64,000 bases of DNA, from assembly GCA_050952225.1 (NCBI GenBank), contig JBMNKL010000003.1:186001-250000 (forward strand), in the 5' to 3' direction. Source of the DNA: JBMNKL01 sp050952225. Its GTDB lineage: Bacteria; Bacillota; Clostridia; Acetivibrionales; DTU013. The notes under the pieces are model-generated. The model worked only from the letters and a program-made list of their open reading frames with translations, did not search any database and was not told the origin of the DNA. Positions 1-7,867 of the stretch are shown here, in pieces (position 1 is the stretch's first letter; the number at the start of each line of letters is the position of its first letter). Position numbers and translations under genes: made by a program.

Positions 1-1
1 G

Positions 2-652
2 ATTCCGTTTGTATTTATTGTAGCCGATGGGATGGGCGGCCATAACTGTGGTGAAGTTGCAAGCAGGATGGCTGTCGAATACGTAAAAAGTACGGTTGAA
101 CGATGCGGCTTTAGCTTAGTGTCTTCGGAGGATGCGGAAGAGGCGTTTAAAGAGATAGTAAAGGGCGCAAACAACGCTGTCCTTGAAGCTTCGCTGGAGC
201 AGCCGGAAACCGCCGGCATGGGGACAACGCTGACGATGGCCGCGATTTTCGGCAAGAAGGTTACCGTGGCCCATGTAGGGGACAGCAGGCTTTACCTGGT
301 CCGCGGAGGTGATATGCGCCAGTTGACCGAGGACCACTCATACATAAGCGAGTTGGTTAAAAATGGCACGCTTACAATAGAAGAAGCGAAAATTCATCCT
401 AAAAAGAATATAATAACCAGGGCAATCGGTACTTCGCCCGCGCTTGATGTGGACACGCTGAGCCTTGATTATGAAGAAGGGGATATATTCGTTCTTTGCA
501 CGGATGGCCTCACGAATATGCTTGAGGAACATGAAATACTTGATGTCGCTGTAAATAATGAACCGGGCGATGCGTGCGAAAAGCTTGTTGATTTTGCTAA
601 AAGCAGGGGCGGCGAAGACAACATAACAGTTATTGTTATCAAATGTGAGTGA
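2..652 (+). CDS. prpC: PP2C-family protein serine/threonine phosphatase (5' truncated by window)
   Basis: Metal-dependent phosphatase of the PP2C/PPM family. In Bacillota it removes phosphates placed by the PASTA kinase encoded next to it. The reading frame is already open at base 2 and reads IVADGMGGH, the motif that supplies a metal-binding Asp, so the gene begins before the window and the Met at 32 is internal. Further PP2C motifs follow in order: GMGTTLTMA, VGDSRLYLV, LTEDHSY, FVLCTDGLTNML and the terminal GGEDNITVIVI with the last metal Asp. No membrane segment is seen, so it should be cytoplasmic. The stop codon (650-652) overlaps the region just before prkC, and the five genes to thiN are almost certainly co-transcribed. 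The family assignment is secure; only the N-terminal part is missing. Confidence 0.95.
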   Translation: MPFVFIVADGMGGHNCGEVASRMAVEYVKSTVERCGFSLVSSEDAEEAFKEIVKGANNAVLEASLEQPETAGMGTTLTMAAIFGKKVTVAHVGDSRLYLVRGGDMRQLTEDHSYISELVKNGTLTIEEAKIHPKKNIITRAIGTSPALDVDTLSLDYEEGDIFVLCTDGLTNMLEEHEILDVAVNNEPGDACEKLVDFAKSRGGEDNITVIVIKCE

Positions 653-663
653 AGGTGCACTTT

Positions 664-2691
664 ATGGAAGGTAAAATACTTGGAAATAGATATCAGCTGA
701 TTGAAAGAATAGGCAGCGGAGGCATGGCTATCGTTTATAAAGCAAAGGATCTTCTGCTCAACCGTTACGTGGCTGTTAAGATCCTGCGCAGCGAATTTAC
801 CGACGACGAGGAGTTCGTAAAGCGGTTTCGTGTGGAGGCGCAAGCGGCAGCCAGCCTGAACCATCCAAATATAGTTTCGATTTATGATGTGGGAAAGCAG
901 GAAGGTATACAGTACATTGTCATGGAGTATATTGACGGTATCACGTTGAAGGAGTATATCGCCGGAAAAGGCGCCCTGCCATGGAGAGAGGCTGTCGGAA
1001 TAGCAATACAGATTTGTTCGGCTATCGAACACGCGCACAGGAACCATATCGTACATCGTGATATCAAACCCCACAATATCATGATCACGAGTGAAGGTAT
1101 TGCAAAAGTAACAGATTTCGGAATAGCGAGAGCCGTGACTTCTGCTACTATAACAATGGTCGGAAGCACAATAGGCTCTGTTCATTATTTTTCGCCCGAG
1201 CAGGCAAGAGGCGGATTTACGGACGAGAAGTCCGACCTTTATTCGCTTGGAATAACTATTTATGAAATGGTTACCGGCAGGGTTCCCTTTGATGGAGAGA
1301 GCCCCGTCGCAGTTGCCTTGAAGCATATACAGGAGAGGGCTGAGCGTCCGTCCGACGTCAATTCGTCCATTCCCAGGGGCATTAACGATATTATTGTCAA
1401 GGCTATGAAGAAGGACCAGAATCTTCGCTACCAAAGCGCATCGGAAATGCTGAACGACCTTGAGACGGTGTTGTATGAGCCAAATGCGAAAATAGCCGGA
1501 AGCAATGCCGTGGAAGATCTGCCGACAAAGAAAATGAAGGCGGTCGGAAAAGAAGTGAAAACCCTGTGGGACGAAGAAGACAATGAAATCGGCAATGAAG
1601 AAATTTCGAAGGACAGTGATGATCTCATGGGCAGTAATAAAAAGAGGGACAGGTTAAGCGTGTGGCTTGGCATTGCGGCAGGCCTGGTCATAGCTGCTGT
1701 GATTTTTTATATAGGGTTTAAGATAGTAATTCCCGCTATTTTGCCGGATAATACTGACGTCTACGTGGTGGAGGACTTTAAAAACAGGAATTTTTTCGAC
1801 GTGAGAGAGGAATTGAAAAAATACGATATTGAAGCTATAGATGAACGTATTTATCACGACACGGTCGGCCAGGATATAATCATATCACAAAGCGTAGCCG
1901 CAGGAAACACGCTTAAGCCTGGCAGTTCCATCAAGTTTGTTGTAAGTGACGGTATTGAACTCGTGCAGGTGCCCGATATAGCAGGAGAAGAGTCAAGGGT
2001 GGGAGAACAGATTATAAAGGATCACGGCCTTAAGGTTAATGAGGTTCATGAACACAGCGAAACCGTGGGTACCGGCCTTATCATCAAAACAGAACCGGAT
2101 GCGTTTGAAAAAGTGAGGCCCGGTGAAACGGTAACCGTATATGTCAGCTTAGGGCCGAAACTGGAGAAGGTTGTAGTCCCAAACCTGATTGGCCTGACAA
2201 GGAAGGAAGCCGAAAAGCTCATACTCGAAAGCAATCTTAGAATAGGGAATATCATTCCGGAAGATATAGTAAGCGACGTGGCAAAGATAATAAGGCAATA
2301 TCCTTATGCCGGTGAAGAGGTGGAAGAGGAAACCGCGGTGGAAATGGAGTTTGAGATAGAAAGCGACCCCGGACCCGGTCAACCGGAAGATTCCCGGGAC
2401 GGTGATAACGGCCAGGTACCGGGGAACGGACAAGAAGGCCGTGAACCTTCTAAAAAGAGAACCAAGCGCATTACTGTTTCTTTAAATCCTTTTGTAGATT
2501 ATGGCGACGAGGTAATGGTGTACGTTGAAACGACGCCTTCCGACACGAATGTAACCAAGGTAGAATTTAACAGCCTGGTAGCAAAGAAGAATTTTCCGTT
2601 CAGTATCGAGATTACACTGGCAGAGCGTGGTACGACCCATCTCATTGTCAAGCTGGACGGGTTGCTGGCCCAGGAAACCGATATCGAATAA
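664..2691 (+). CDS. prkC: PASTA-domain serine/threonine protein kinase PrkC/Stk1
   Basis: Membrane-anchored eukaryotic-type kinase of 675 residues. The kinase domain covers roughly residues 10-270, with glycine loop IGSGGMAIVYKA, ATP-binding Lys39 (VAVKILR), catalytic loop HRDIKPHN and DFG (VTDFGIARA). An acidic juxtamembrane linker is followed by one transmembrane helix (about 335-360). Three tandem PASTA-like repeats (about 365-560) come next, then a proline/glycine-rich spacer and a C-terminal beta domain. PASTA repeats bind muropeptides in the family (known), so it probably senses cell-wall state in dormancy and exit from it. A GTG at 649 overlapping the phosphatase stop is possible, but ATG 664 has GAAGGTG six bases upstream and starts at the conserved ILGNRYQL, so I prefer it. 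Confidence 0.95.
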   Translation: MEGKILGNRYQLIERIGSGGMAIVYKAKDLLLNRYVAVKILRSEFTDDEEFVKRFRVEAQAAASLNHPNIVSIYDVGKQEGIQYIVMEYIDGITLKEYIAGKGALPWREAVGIAIQICSAIEHAHRNHIVHRDIKPHNIMITSEGIAKVTDFGIARAVTSATITMVGSTIGSVHYFSPEQARGGFTDEKSDLYSLGITIYEMVTGRVPFDGESPVAVALKHIQERAERPSDVNSSIPRGINDIIVKAMKKDQNLRYQSASEMLNDLETVLYEPNAKIAGSNAVEDLPTKKMKAVGKEVKTLWDEEDNEIGNEEISKDSDDLMGSNKKRDRLSVWLGIAAGLVIAAVIFYIGFKIVIPAILPDNTDVYVVEDFKNRNFFDVREELKKYDIEAIDERIYHDTVGQDIIISQSVAAGNTLKPGSSIKFVVSDGIELVQVPDIAGEESRVGEQIIKDHGLKVNEVHEHSETVGTGLIIKTEPDAFEKVRPGETVTVYVSLGPKLEKVVVPNLIGLTRKEAEKLILESNLRIGNIIPEDIVSDVAKIIRQYPYAGEEVEEETAVEMEFEIESDPGPGQPEDSRDGDNGQVPGNGQEGREPSKKRTKRITVSLNPFVDYGDEVMVYVETTPSDTNVTKVEFNSLVAKKNFPFSIEITLAERGTTHLIVKLDGLLAQETDIE

Positions 2692-2712
2692 ATCAAAGGG
2701 AGGTCCTAAGTA

Positions 2713-3621
2713 TTGCCGTCAGGCATAATAATAAAAGGGATAGGTGGATTTTACTACGTTTTGTCTGATGACGGCATATATGAATGCAAGGCAAGGGGAA
2801 TATTCCGAAAAGATGAATTGACTCCGCTGGTCGGCGACAGAGTTATATTTTCAGTTACCGACAGTTCAAGGAAAGAAGGAAACATTGAAACGATAAAGGC
2901 AAGAAGCTCTGTTCTCGAAAGGCCGGCCATAGCCAATGCAGATCAATTAATCGCGGTTATTGCAATTAAATCACCGCAGCCTGACATGTTGTTATTGGAT
3001 AAAATGCTAATTACTGCAAAAATGAAAGCAATAGACGCTGTTGTTTGTATTAACAAGACCGACCTGGACGAAGGAAGTACAATGGAGATAATAGCTGAGC
3101 CATATATCAGGGCAGGTTACAGGGTGATTGGCACCAGCTCGGTAAACAATACCGGCTTCGACGAACTGAAATCGGTTTTAACCGGGCACATCTCGGTTTT
3201 TGCAGGGCAGTCCGGCGTCGGTAAGTCAACTTTGCTAAACAGGATAATGAATACCATGGTAATGGAAACGGGCACGATAAGCCGTAAAATTGGAAGAGGA
3301 AGGCATACCACCAGGCATGCGGAGTTAATAAGCCTCGAGGGCGGCGGTTTTGTCGCCGACACCCCGGGTTTTAGCTTGCTTGAGCTCTCCGGCGTTACTT
3401 ACGATGAGCTTCAATATCATTACCCGGAATTCAGGGAATATATCGATAAATGCCGTTTTGCCGGATGCAGCCATATCAGCGAACCTGACTGCGCAGTGAA
3501 AACAGCGGTTGACACCAGGCAGGTAAACAGCGAAAGATATTCCAGGTATACAGAGTTATACGCTATGCTGAAGCAGAAGGACGATATAAAATACAGGAAA
3601 GGGATGAGGAAGAAGACATGA
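2713..3621 (+). CDS. rsgA: small ribosomal subunit biogenesis GTPase RsgA (CpgA)
   Basis: Circularly permuted GTPase that assists late 30S subunit maturation. An N-terminal OB-fold (about 1-75) is followed by the permuted G motifs: the G4 motif NKTD comes first, then the P-loop GQSGVGKST near residue 165, then G3 DTPGF. The C-terminal zinc motif has the expected Cys/His spacing (CRFAGCSHISEPDC). The length of 302 residues is usual. The start is a TTG at 2713 with GGGAGG nine bases upstream; no in-frame ATG fits better. It is the third gene of the prpC-prkC-rsgA-rpe-thiN operon and overlaps rpe by four bases (ATGA). In Bacillus subtilis the homologue is a PrkC substrate, which matches the linkage. 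Confidence 0.96.
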   Translation: MPSGIIIKGIGGFYYVLSDDGIYECKARGIFRKDELTPLVGDRVIFSVTDSSRKEGNIETIKARSSVLERPAIANADQLIAVIAIKSPQPDMLLLDKMLITAKMKAIDAVVCINKTDLDEGSTMEIIAEPYIRAGYRVIGTSSVNNTGFDELKSVLTGHISVFAGQSGVGKSTLLNRIMNTMVMETGTISRKIGRGRHTTRHAELISLEGGGFVADTPGFSLLELSGVTYDELQYHYPEFREYIDKCRFAGCSHISEPDCAVKTAVDTRQVNSERYSRYTELYAMLKQKDDIKYRKGMRKKT

Positions 3622-4283
3622 TTAAAATAGCTCCGTCAATACTCTCAGCAGATTTTTCAAAACTGGGTGAAGAAATATTGAGGGTTGAGAAGGCCGGGGC
3701 GGACATAATACATATCGATGTAATGGACGGCCATTTTGTTCCGAATATAACAATCGGTCCCCCGGTGGTCAGGAGCCTGAGAAAAGTTACAAGGCTGCCG
3801 TTTGATGTGCACCTTATGATTGATAATGCCGATCTTTATATTGACGACTTTATTGATGCCGGTGCAGATATTATTTCCGTGCATGTTGAAAATAATCCCC
3901 ATCTTCACAGGACGATTCAGAGTATAAAAAAGCGTAATGTAAAGGCATCCGTGGTTTTGAATCCTGCCACTCCGCTTAACGCACTTGATATGCTGCTGGA
4001 TGATGTTGATATGGTCCTGTTAATGACCGTAAACCCGGGCTTCGGCGGCCAGCGGTATATAGAAGGCATGACTGAAAAAATACGCGAACTCAGGAACATA
4101 GCGCGTCGGCGTAGCGCCGCATTTGATATAGAGGTGGACGGCGGCATCGGACTGGATAACATATACAGGGTCACCGAAGCAGGCGCAAACGTTATTGTTG
4201 CGGGGACAACCATATTCAAAGCGCCGGACGCAAAGGAAATTATCAGCCAGCTTAGGCAAAAAGCCAGCGGGGGTTGTGTATGA
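3618..4283 (+). CDS. rpe: ribulose-phosphate 3-epimerase
   Basis: TIM-barrel epimerase interconverting ribulose 5-phosphate and xylulose 5-phosphate in the non-oxidative pentose phosphate pathway. The start KIAPSILSADF, the metal/active-site stretch HIDVMDGHFVPNIT, the HLMI motif, the mobile loop VNPGFGGQ and the phosphate-binding VDGGI are all present in family order. Length 221 residues is normal. ATG 3618 overlaps the rsgA stop, and the 3' end overlaps thiN in an ATGA junction, indicating translational coupling. Cytoplasmic; no irregularities seen. Confidence 0.97.
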   Translation: MIKIAPSILSADFSKLGEEILRVEKAGADIIHIDVMDGHFVPNITIGPPVVRSLRKVTRLPFDVHLMIDNADLYIDDFIDAGADIISVHVENNPHLHRTIQSIKKRNVKASVVLNPATPLNALDMLLDDVDMVLLMTVNPGFGGQRYIEGMTEKIRELRNIARRRSAAFDIEVDGGIGLDNIYRVTEAGANVIVAGTTIFKAPDAKEIISQLRQKASGGCV

Positions 4284-4915
4284 CATGTGTTATAATATGC
4301 GGTGGTGAAATAACCGATTATGAATATATATCCAGGTACCTTGCGGAAGCCGGCCTGGTCATTTCCGCCGACAGCGGCGCACGCCATTGTGAAGGGCTGG
4401 GGGTAACGCCCGATATCCTGGCCGGAGATTTCGATTCAGTCCTTAGCAGGGATTACAACGGTATGGTAAAAGCCGGGGCTGAGATAGCCAGGTTCCCGGC
4501 CGAGAAGGATATGACCGACAGTGAGCTGGCTGTCGAAATAGCAATGTCCAGGGGATGCAAAAAAATTATCCTGCTCGGGGCAACAGGTTCACGGCTGGAT
4601 CACTCCATCTCGAATATATTCCTTCTGAAAAAGCTCACGGATCAAAATGTCGAAGGCCTGCTGGCCAATGAAAGGAACGAAGTACGGCTAATAAAGGGAT
4701 GCCTGGAACTGGAGCGTGACGAGTGGCCTTTTGTTACGCTGCTGCCGTTTGCCGGCGATGCCGTGGGTGTAACAATCAAGGGATTCTACTATCCTCTCGT
4801 AAACGCCACACTGAAGACAGGTTCGTCCTGGGGCGTCAGCAATATAATCACGGAGCCGAAAGCCCGGATAGACGTCAGGGAAGGATACCTTTTGGTGATC
4901 AAATCCCGCGATTAA
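4280..4915 (+). CDS. thiN: thiamine pyrophosphokinase (thiamine diphosphokinase)
   Basis: Transfers pyrophosphate from ATP to thiamine to give the coenzyme TPP. Family hallmarks are visible: CGGE near the start, DSGARHCEGLG, the catalytic GDFDS stretch (LAGDFDSV), PAEKDMTDSELA, LGATGSRLDHSISN and, near the end, GSSWGVSNI. Length about 211 residues matches TPK. A TTG at 4274 is possible, but ATG 4280 overlaps the rpe stop as ATGA and places the conserved VIICGGE at residue 4, so it is preferred. Last gene of the operon. No rho-independent terminator is visible downstream; a tandem repeat tract lies there instead. Confidence 0.94.
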   Translation: MTCVIICGGEITDYEYISRYLAEAGLVISADSGARHCEGLGVTPDILAGDFDSVLSRDYNGMVKAGAEIARFPAEKDMTDSELAVEIAMSRGCKKIILLGATGSRLDHSISNIFLLKKLTDQNVEGLLANERNEVRLIKGCLELERDEWPFVTLLPFAGDAVGVTIKGFYYPLVNATLKTGSSWGVSNIITEPKARIDVREGYLLVIKSRD

Positions 4916-4950
4916 GCTTCCCTCGCATTTTTACACGTATACCCGTTCAC

Positions 4951-4990
4951 TCATATATACTCACATATACTCACATATACTCACATATAC
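4951..4990. repeat. 10-bp tandem repeat (TCACATATAC x4) inside a longer ACTCACA-rich tract
   Basis: Four head-to-tail copies of the 10-mer TCACATATAC, the first with one mismatch. They continue as a degenerate ACTCACA/CACTCACAC tract to about 5125, which runs into the last two codons of the convergent aminotransferase gene. The unit length is about one DNA helical turn. The tract fills the gap between two convergent genes where a terminator would be expected; no stem with a T-run is seen there. Confidence 0.85.
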
Positions 4991-5119
4991 TTATATATTT
5001 AAGCACTCAACTTACATGCCCGCAAACATACTCGCACTCACTCAGGGATTCACTCGCACACTCATACACACACTTAAATTCACACACTCACACGCTTATA
5101 CACTTACAAACTCACAAAC

Positions 5120-6301
5120 TCACATATATTCCTTGGCAAGCGCTTCGAATGCATTGCGTGAATTTACTATGGTTTTTTCGTCAACGCAGTACGCAAGCCT
5201 GAAATGTCCCTTGCAGCCAAAACCGGTTCCGGGGACTATGATCAGGTTGTACTTTATAGCGGCCTTGCAGAACGAAACGTCATCTTCCACGGGGGACTTC
5301 GGAAACAGGTAGAATGCACCCCTGGGCTTGATGCACTCGAAACCGGCCCCGGTTATAATATCGTAGAGCATATCACGCCGTTTTTTATACGATTCGGCAT
5401 CGACCCGGGCATCCAATGATTCGGGCAATATACGCTGGAATAACGCGGGAGCGTTGACAAACCCCAATGTCCTGGTGGAGAATACCAGGCCGTCCATCAG
5501 CGCATCGACGTTTTCAATCAAGGGATTGACGGCGATGTAACCAATCCTTTCACCCGGAAGCGATAACGATTTGCTGAAGGAGTTAACAATTATGGAATTT
5601 TTGAATACGCTGAAGACCGGGGGAACCGTTGCTCCGTCGTAAACGATTCTGTCATAAGGCTCGTCCGATATTATGCAGATTTTGGTACCGAATTCATTCT
5701 CGCGCATACTTATCATATCGGCTATTTTTTCCAGTGTTTCGCGGCTGTATATAACGCCGGTGGGATTGTTGGGCGAATTTATGACGATCGCCTTGGTGGC
5801 GGGTGTAATAGCGTTGTAAATTGCCTCAGGGTCGGGCTGGAAGCTCGAACGGTCCGCATCGACTATTACCGCTTTGCCTCCGTGGTTGTCTATATAAAAC
5901 AGGTATTCTGCGAAATAAGGCGCTATTACGATGACTTCCTCGCCCTGGTTCAAAAGTGTTTTTAGTACGACATTCATAGCGCCGCCGGCGCCGCATGACA
6001 TAACAACATGCCTGGCTTCCACCGGTGTACCGGTTGTTTTTCGAAGATAAGCGGCAACAGCCGCCCTGACGTCCATATAGCCGGCGTTGCTCATATAGCC
6101 ATGCATTTTGGGCTTATCTGAAAGAACCGCACTTTTAAGCGCTTCCTTGACTTTCTCCGGGGGTTCCGTATCAGGGTTTCCAAGGGAAAAATCATAGACC
6201 TTGTCGGTACCATATTTTTTACGCAATATTTCGCCTTCTTCGAACATTGCCCTGATCCATGAAGATCTTTCCAGATTGTCAAGAATTTTTTCTGATACCA
6301 A
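5120..6301 (-). CDS. PLP-dependent class I/II aminotransferase (aspartate aminotransferase-like)
   Basis: Fold-type I aminotransferase of about 393 residues. Visible motifs include GNPDTEPP near the N-terminus, HGYMSNAGYMDVR (substrate loop), SCGAGGAMNVVL, INSPNNPTGV, ISDEPYDRI with the PLP-contacting Asp/Tyr, and NSFSKSLSLPGERIGYI containing the Schiff-base Lys and phosphate-binding Arg. The substrate cannot be read from the sequence; aspartate or another amino acid is likely. A GTG at 6310 is directly abutted by AGGAG, which is too close. TTG 6301 lies eight bases from the same AGGAG, so I take it as the start. It stands alone, convergent with thiN. Confidence 0.9.
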   Translation of the reverse strand: MVSEKILDNLERSSWIRAMFEEGEILRKKYGTDKVYDFSLGNPDTEPPEKVKEALKSAVLSDKPKMHGYMSNAGYMDVRAAVAAYLRKTTGTPVEARHVVMSCGAGGAMNVVLKTLLNQGEEVIVIAPYFAEYLFYIDNHGGKAVIVDADRSSFQPDPEAIYNAITPATKAIVINSPNNPTGVIYSRETLEKIADMISMRENEFGTKICIISDEPYDRIVYDGATVPPVFSVFKNSIIVNSFSKSLSLPGERIGYIAVNPLIENVDALMDGLVFSTRTLGFVNAPALFQRILPESLDARVDAESYKKRRDMLYDIITGAGFECIKPRGAFYLFPKSPVEDDVSFCKAAIKYNLIIVPGTGFGCKGHFRLAYCVDEKTIVNSRNAFEALAKEYM

Positions 6302-6448
6302 TAGAATCACTCCTGTCGTATAGCTATTGTATGCTCATATCAAACCATGCCGCATTTGCGCCAGGTTATCCTTCGCATTCTTATCTATCCATTATATATA
6401 AGATGCTTGAAAATTCCAATATGCAAGTTGCCGTAATTATTTTTCCTA

Positions 6449-6477
6449 TTGTCTTTTTCGTGACAAAATGTTACAAT
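6449..6477 (+). promoter_or_regulatory. sigma-A-type promoter upstream of QueG-like gene
   Basis: TTGTCT (6449-6454), 17-bp spacer, TACAAT (6472-6477). It lies about 110 bp before the Fe-S gene at 6586, between divergently transcribed genes. Confidence 0.55.
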
Positions 6478-6512
6478 GATAGTAATAAAAAACAGGAAGG
6501 ATGTGGTGGATT

Positions 6513-6572
6513 ATGTTGAAAAATGATCTTATATTCAAGGCGATTATAACGGGAAGAAAGATTAATTCTTAA
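6513..6572 (+). CDS. possible 19-residue leader ORF
   Basis: ATG at 6513 opens a 19-codon frame (starting MLKNDLIFKAI) that ends at TAA 6570-6572, 13 bases before the QueG-like gene. Purine-rich GGAAGG and GGTGG stretches precede it. It sits on the expected transcript from the promoter at 6449-6477. There is no recognisable function, and it may be fortuitous. Confidence 0.25.
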   Translation: MLKNDLIFKAIITGRKINS

Positions 6573-6585
6573 AGGGGTAAAGCAT

Positions 6586-7560
6586 ATGAATGATAATTGT
6601 TTTAATTGCAATGACAGGCATTTTGCCAACCCTGAAATAACCGGGCTGGTCAGGCAAAAGATGGCAGATAAGGGGTATGCCTTTCAAATGGTACCAATAG
6701 AACGGCTTGAGGATTTGCGGAGAGATGTGGAAAACCTTAAGAACAGCAGCTATTTTAACAATATCATTGATACTATTATAACTGACTTTTACAACTTCAG
6801 CCTTCCTGACGTTCCTTTCAAAATCAATTCAATAATAATAGCGGCATCTCCAAGTCCGATGGTAAGAATCAACTTCAACTGGAAAAAGAAAAAAGTACCG
6901 GTTTTGTTGCCGCCAACTTACATGGACGGATTTGAGAAATCCGTTGAAATTGAGAATTTATTAAAAGATGTGTTAAAACCTCACAATTTTAATGTAGTTA
7001 GCGTGCACAGTCTGCCGAAGAAACTCCTGGGGGTAAGAAGCGGCTTAAGCGTTTATGGCAGGAATAACATAAGTTATATTGACGGCATGGGAAGCTTCGC
7101 AAATCTTTCGACATATTATTCCGACATAACCTGTACGGAAGATAACTGGCATGAAATCCGTCAAATGGACTCCTGCGGGAACTGTGGCACTTGTCTTGAT
7201 AAATGTCCCACTTCAGCCATTACAAGTGAAAGATATCTTTACAGGGTCGAACGTTGCCTGGCGTACCACAATGAATTTACAGGATTATGTGATTTTCCCC
7301 AATGGATGGATCCGAAATCGCATAATTGCATTGTCGGGTGCCTGCGCTGCCAGGTTTGCTGTCCGAAAAACAAAGAATTTTTAAACAACGTTAAAGAGTT
7401 TGACGAGTTTTCTTATGAAGAAACCATGTTACTCCTGGAAGGAAGAAAATTTGACGAGGTCACCCCGTCTCTTGCCCAAAAAATAAAACGGTTGAATTTG
7501 GTTGGCTACTTTGACCTTCTTCCACGCAACCTTAAAGCGCTTCTTGATAAAGAAGCATAA
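6586..7560 (+). CDS. QueG-like 4Fe-4S double-cluster protein (epoxyqueuosine reductase-like)
   Basis: Iron-sulfur protein of 324 residues resembling epoxyqueuosine reductase. The N-terminal half carries a QueG-like substrate/cofactor domain, with VRSGLSVYGRNNISYIDGMG at the place of the usual AGLGxxGKNxxL motif. The C-terminal half has two ferredoxin-type motifs, CGNCGTCLDKCPTSAI and CIVGCLRCQVCCPKN, which would bind two 4Fe-4S clusters. True QueG proteins are usually longer (about 370-390 residues) with a HEAT-like C-terminal region that is absent here. It is therefore better called QueG-like than QueG. SD AAGGGG precedes ATG 6586. Own promoter and terminator make it a monocistron. Confidence 0.8.
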   Translation: MNDNCFNCNDRHFANPEITGLVRQKMADKGYAFQMVPIERLEDLRRDVENLKNSSYFNNIIDTIITDFYNFSLPDVPFKINSIIIAASPSPMVRINFNWKKKKVPVLLPPTYMDGFEKSVEIENLLKDVLKPHNFNVVSVHSLPKKLLGVRSGLSVYGRNNISYIDGMGSFANLSTYYSDITCTEDNWHEIRQMDSCGNCGTCLDKCPTSAITSERYLYRVERCLAYHNEFTGLCDFPQWMDPKSHNCIVGCLRCQVCCPKNKEFLNNVKEFDEFSYEETMLLLEGRKFDEVTPSLAQKIKRLNLVGYFDLLPRNLKALLDKEA

Positions 7561-7593
7561 TCGCGGAATTGTCAGGTAGTCGGCATGCTCAGC

Positions 7594-7626
7594 GGCCCTG
7601 CAATTAATTGCCGGGCCATTTTCTAT
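7594..7626 (+). terminator. rho-independent terminator after QueG-like gene
   Basis: GGCCCTGCAATT/AATTGCCGGGCC forms a near-perfect stem with one mismatch (7594-7617), followed by ATTTTCTAT. It is 34 bases after the stop codon. Confidence 0.7.
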
Positions 7627-7684
7627 ACTTAAATCATTCATATAAAACCTGCGCAAATGGCATATAACCGGTCTGCGCTGTTAA

Positions 7685-7713
7685 TTGACAATTAAAAAAC
7701 AATTTAATATACT
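7685..7713 (+). promoter_or_regulatory. strong sigma-A promoter for the ABC exporter genes
   Basis: TTGACA (7685-7690), exactly 17 bp, TATACT (7708-7713). It would give a 5' untranslated leader of about 150 bases before the exporter gene at 7868; this leader is made of short repeats. Confidence 0.7.
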
Positions 7714-7720
7714 TTCTTTT

Positions 7721-7775
7721 ATTGGGATAATGGGATATTAGGATATCGGGATATGGTGATATGGGTATAATGTGA
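7721..7775 (+). repeat. degenerate GGGATAT repeats in the exporter mRNA leader
   Basis: About six imperfect copies of (G)GGATAT/GGTATA follow directly after the predicted promoter. The pattern is low-complexity and purine-biased on the + strand. Confidence 0.6.
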
Positions 7776-7807
7776 TGCATCCTCGGAAATCGCCGCGTGA
7801 TTAGGCC

Positions 7808-7860
7808 GCAGGAAATAGTCAGCAGGAATCGTCCGAAGGAAACGTCCACAGGAAGAGGTA
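7808..7860 (+). repeat. four 13-14 bp tandem repeats with AGGA cores before the exporter start codon
   Basis: Consecutive units GCAGGAAATAGTCA, GCAGGAATCGTCC, GAAGGAAACGTCC and ACAGGAAGAGGTA. Each contains an AGGA Shine-Dalgarno-like core. The last unit lies at ribosome-binding distance from ATG 7868. Confidence 0.65.
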
Positions 7861-7867
7861 GAAACGT

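Noticed and set aside
469..1434. Long open frame on the minus strand inside prpC/prkC
   Set aside because: It is antisense to clear PP2C and kinase motifs, has no SD, and its product resembles no family.
4723..5202. Frame through thiN and the repeat tract on the plus strand
   Set aside because: It is in another frame of thiN and then translates the tandem repeat into Thr/His/Ser runs; not a gene.
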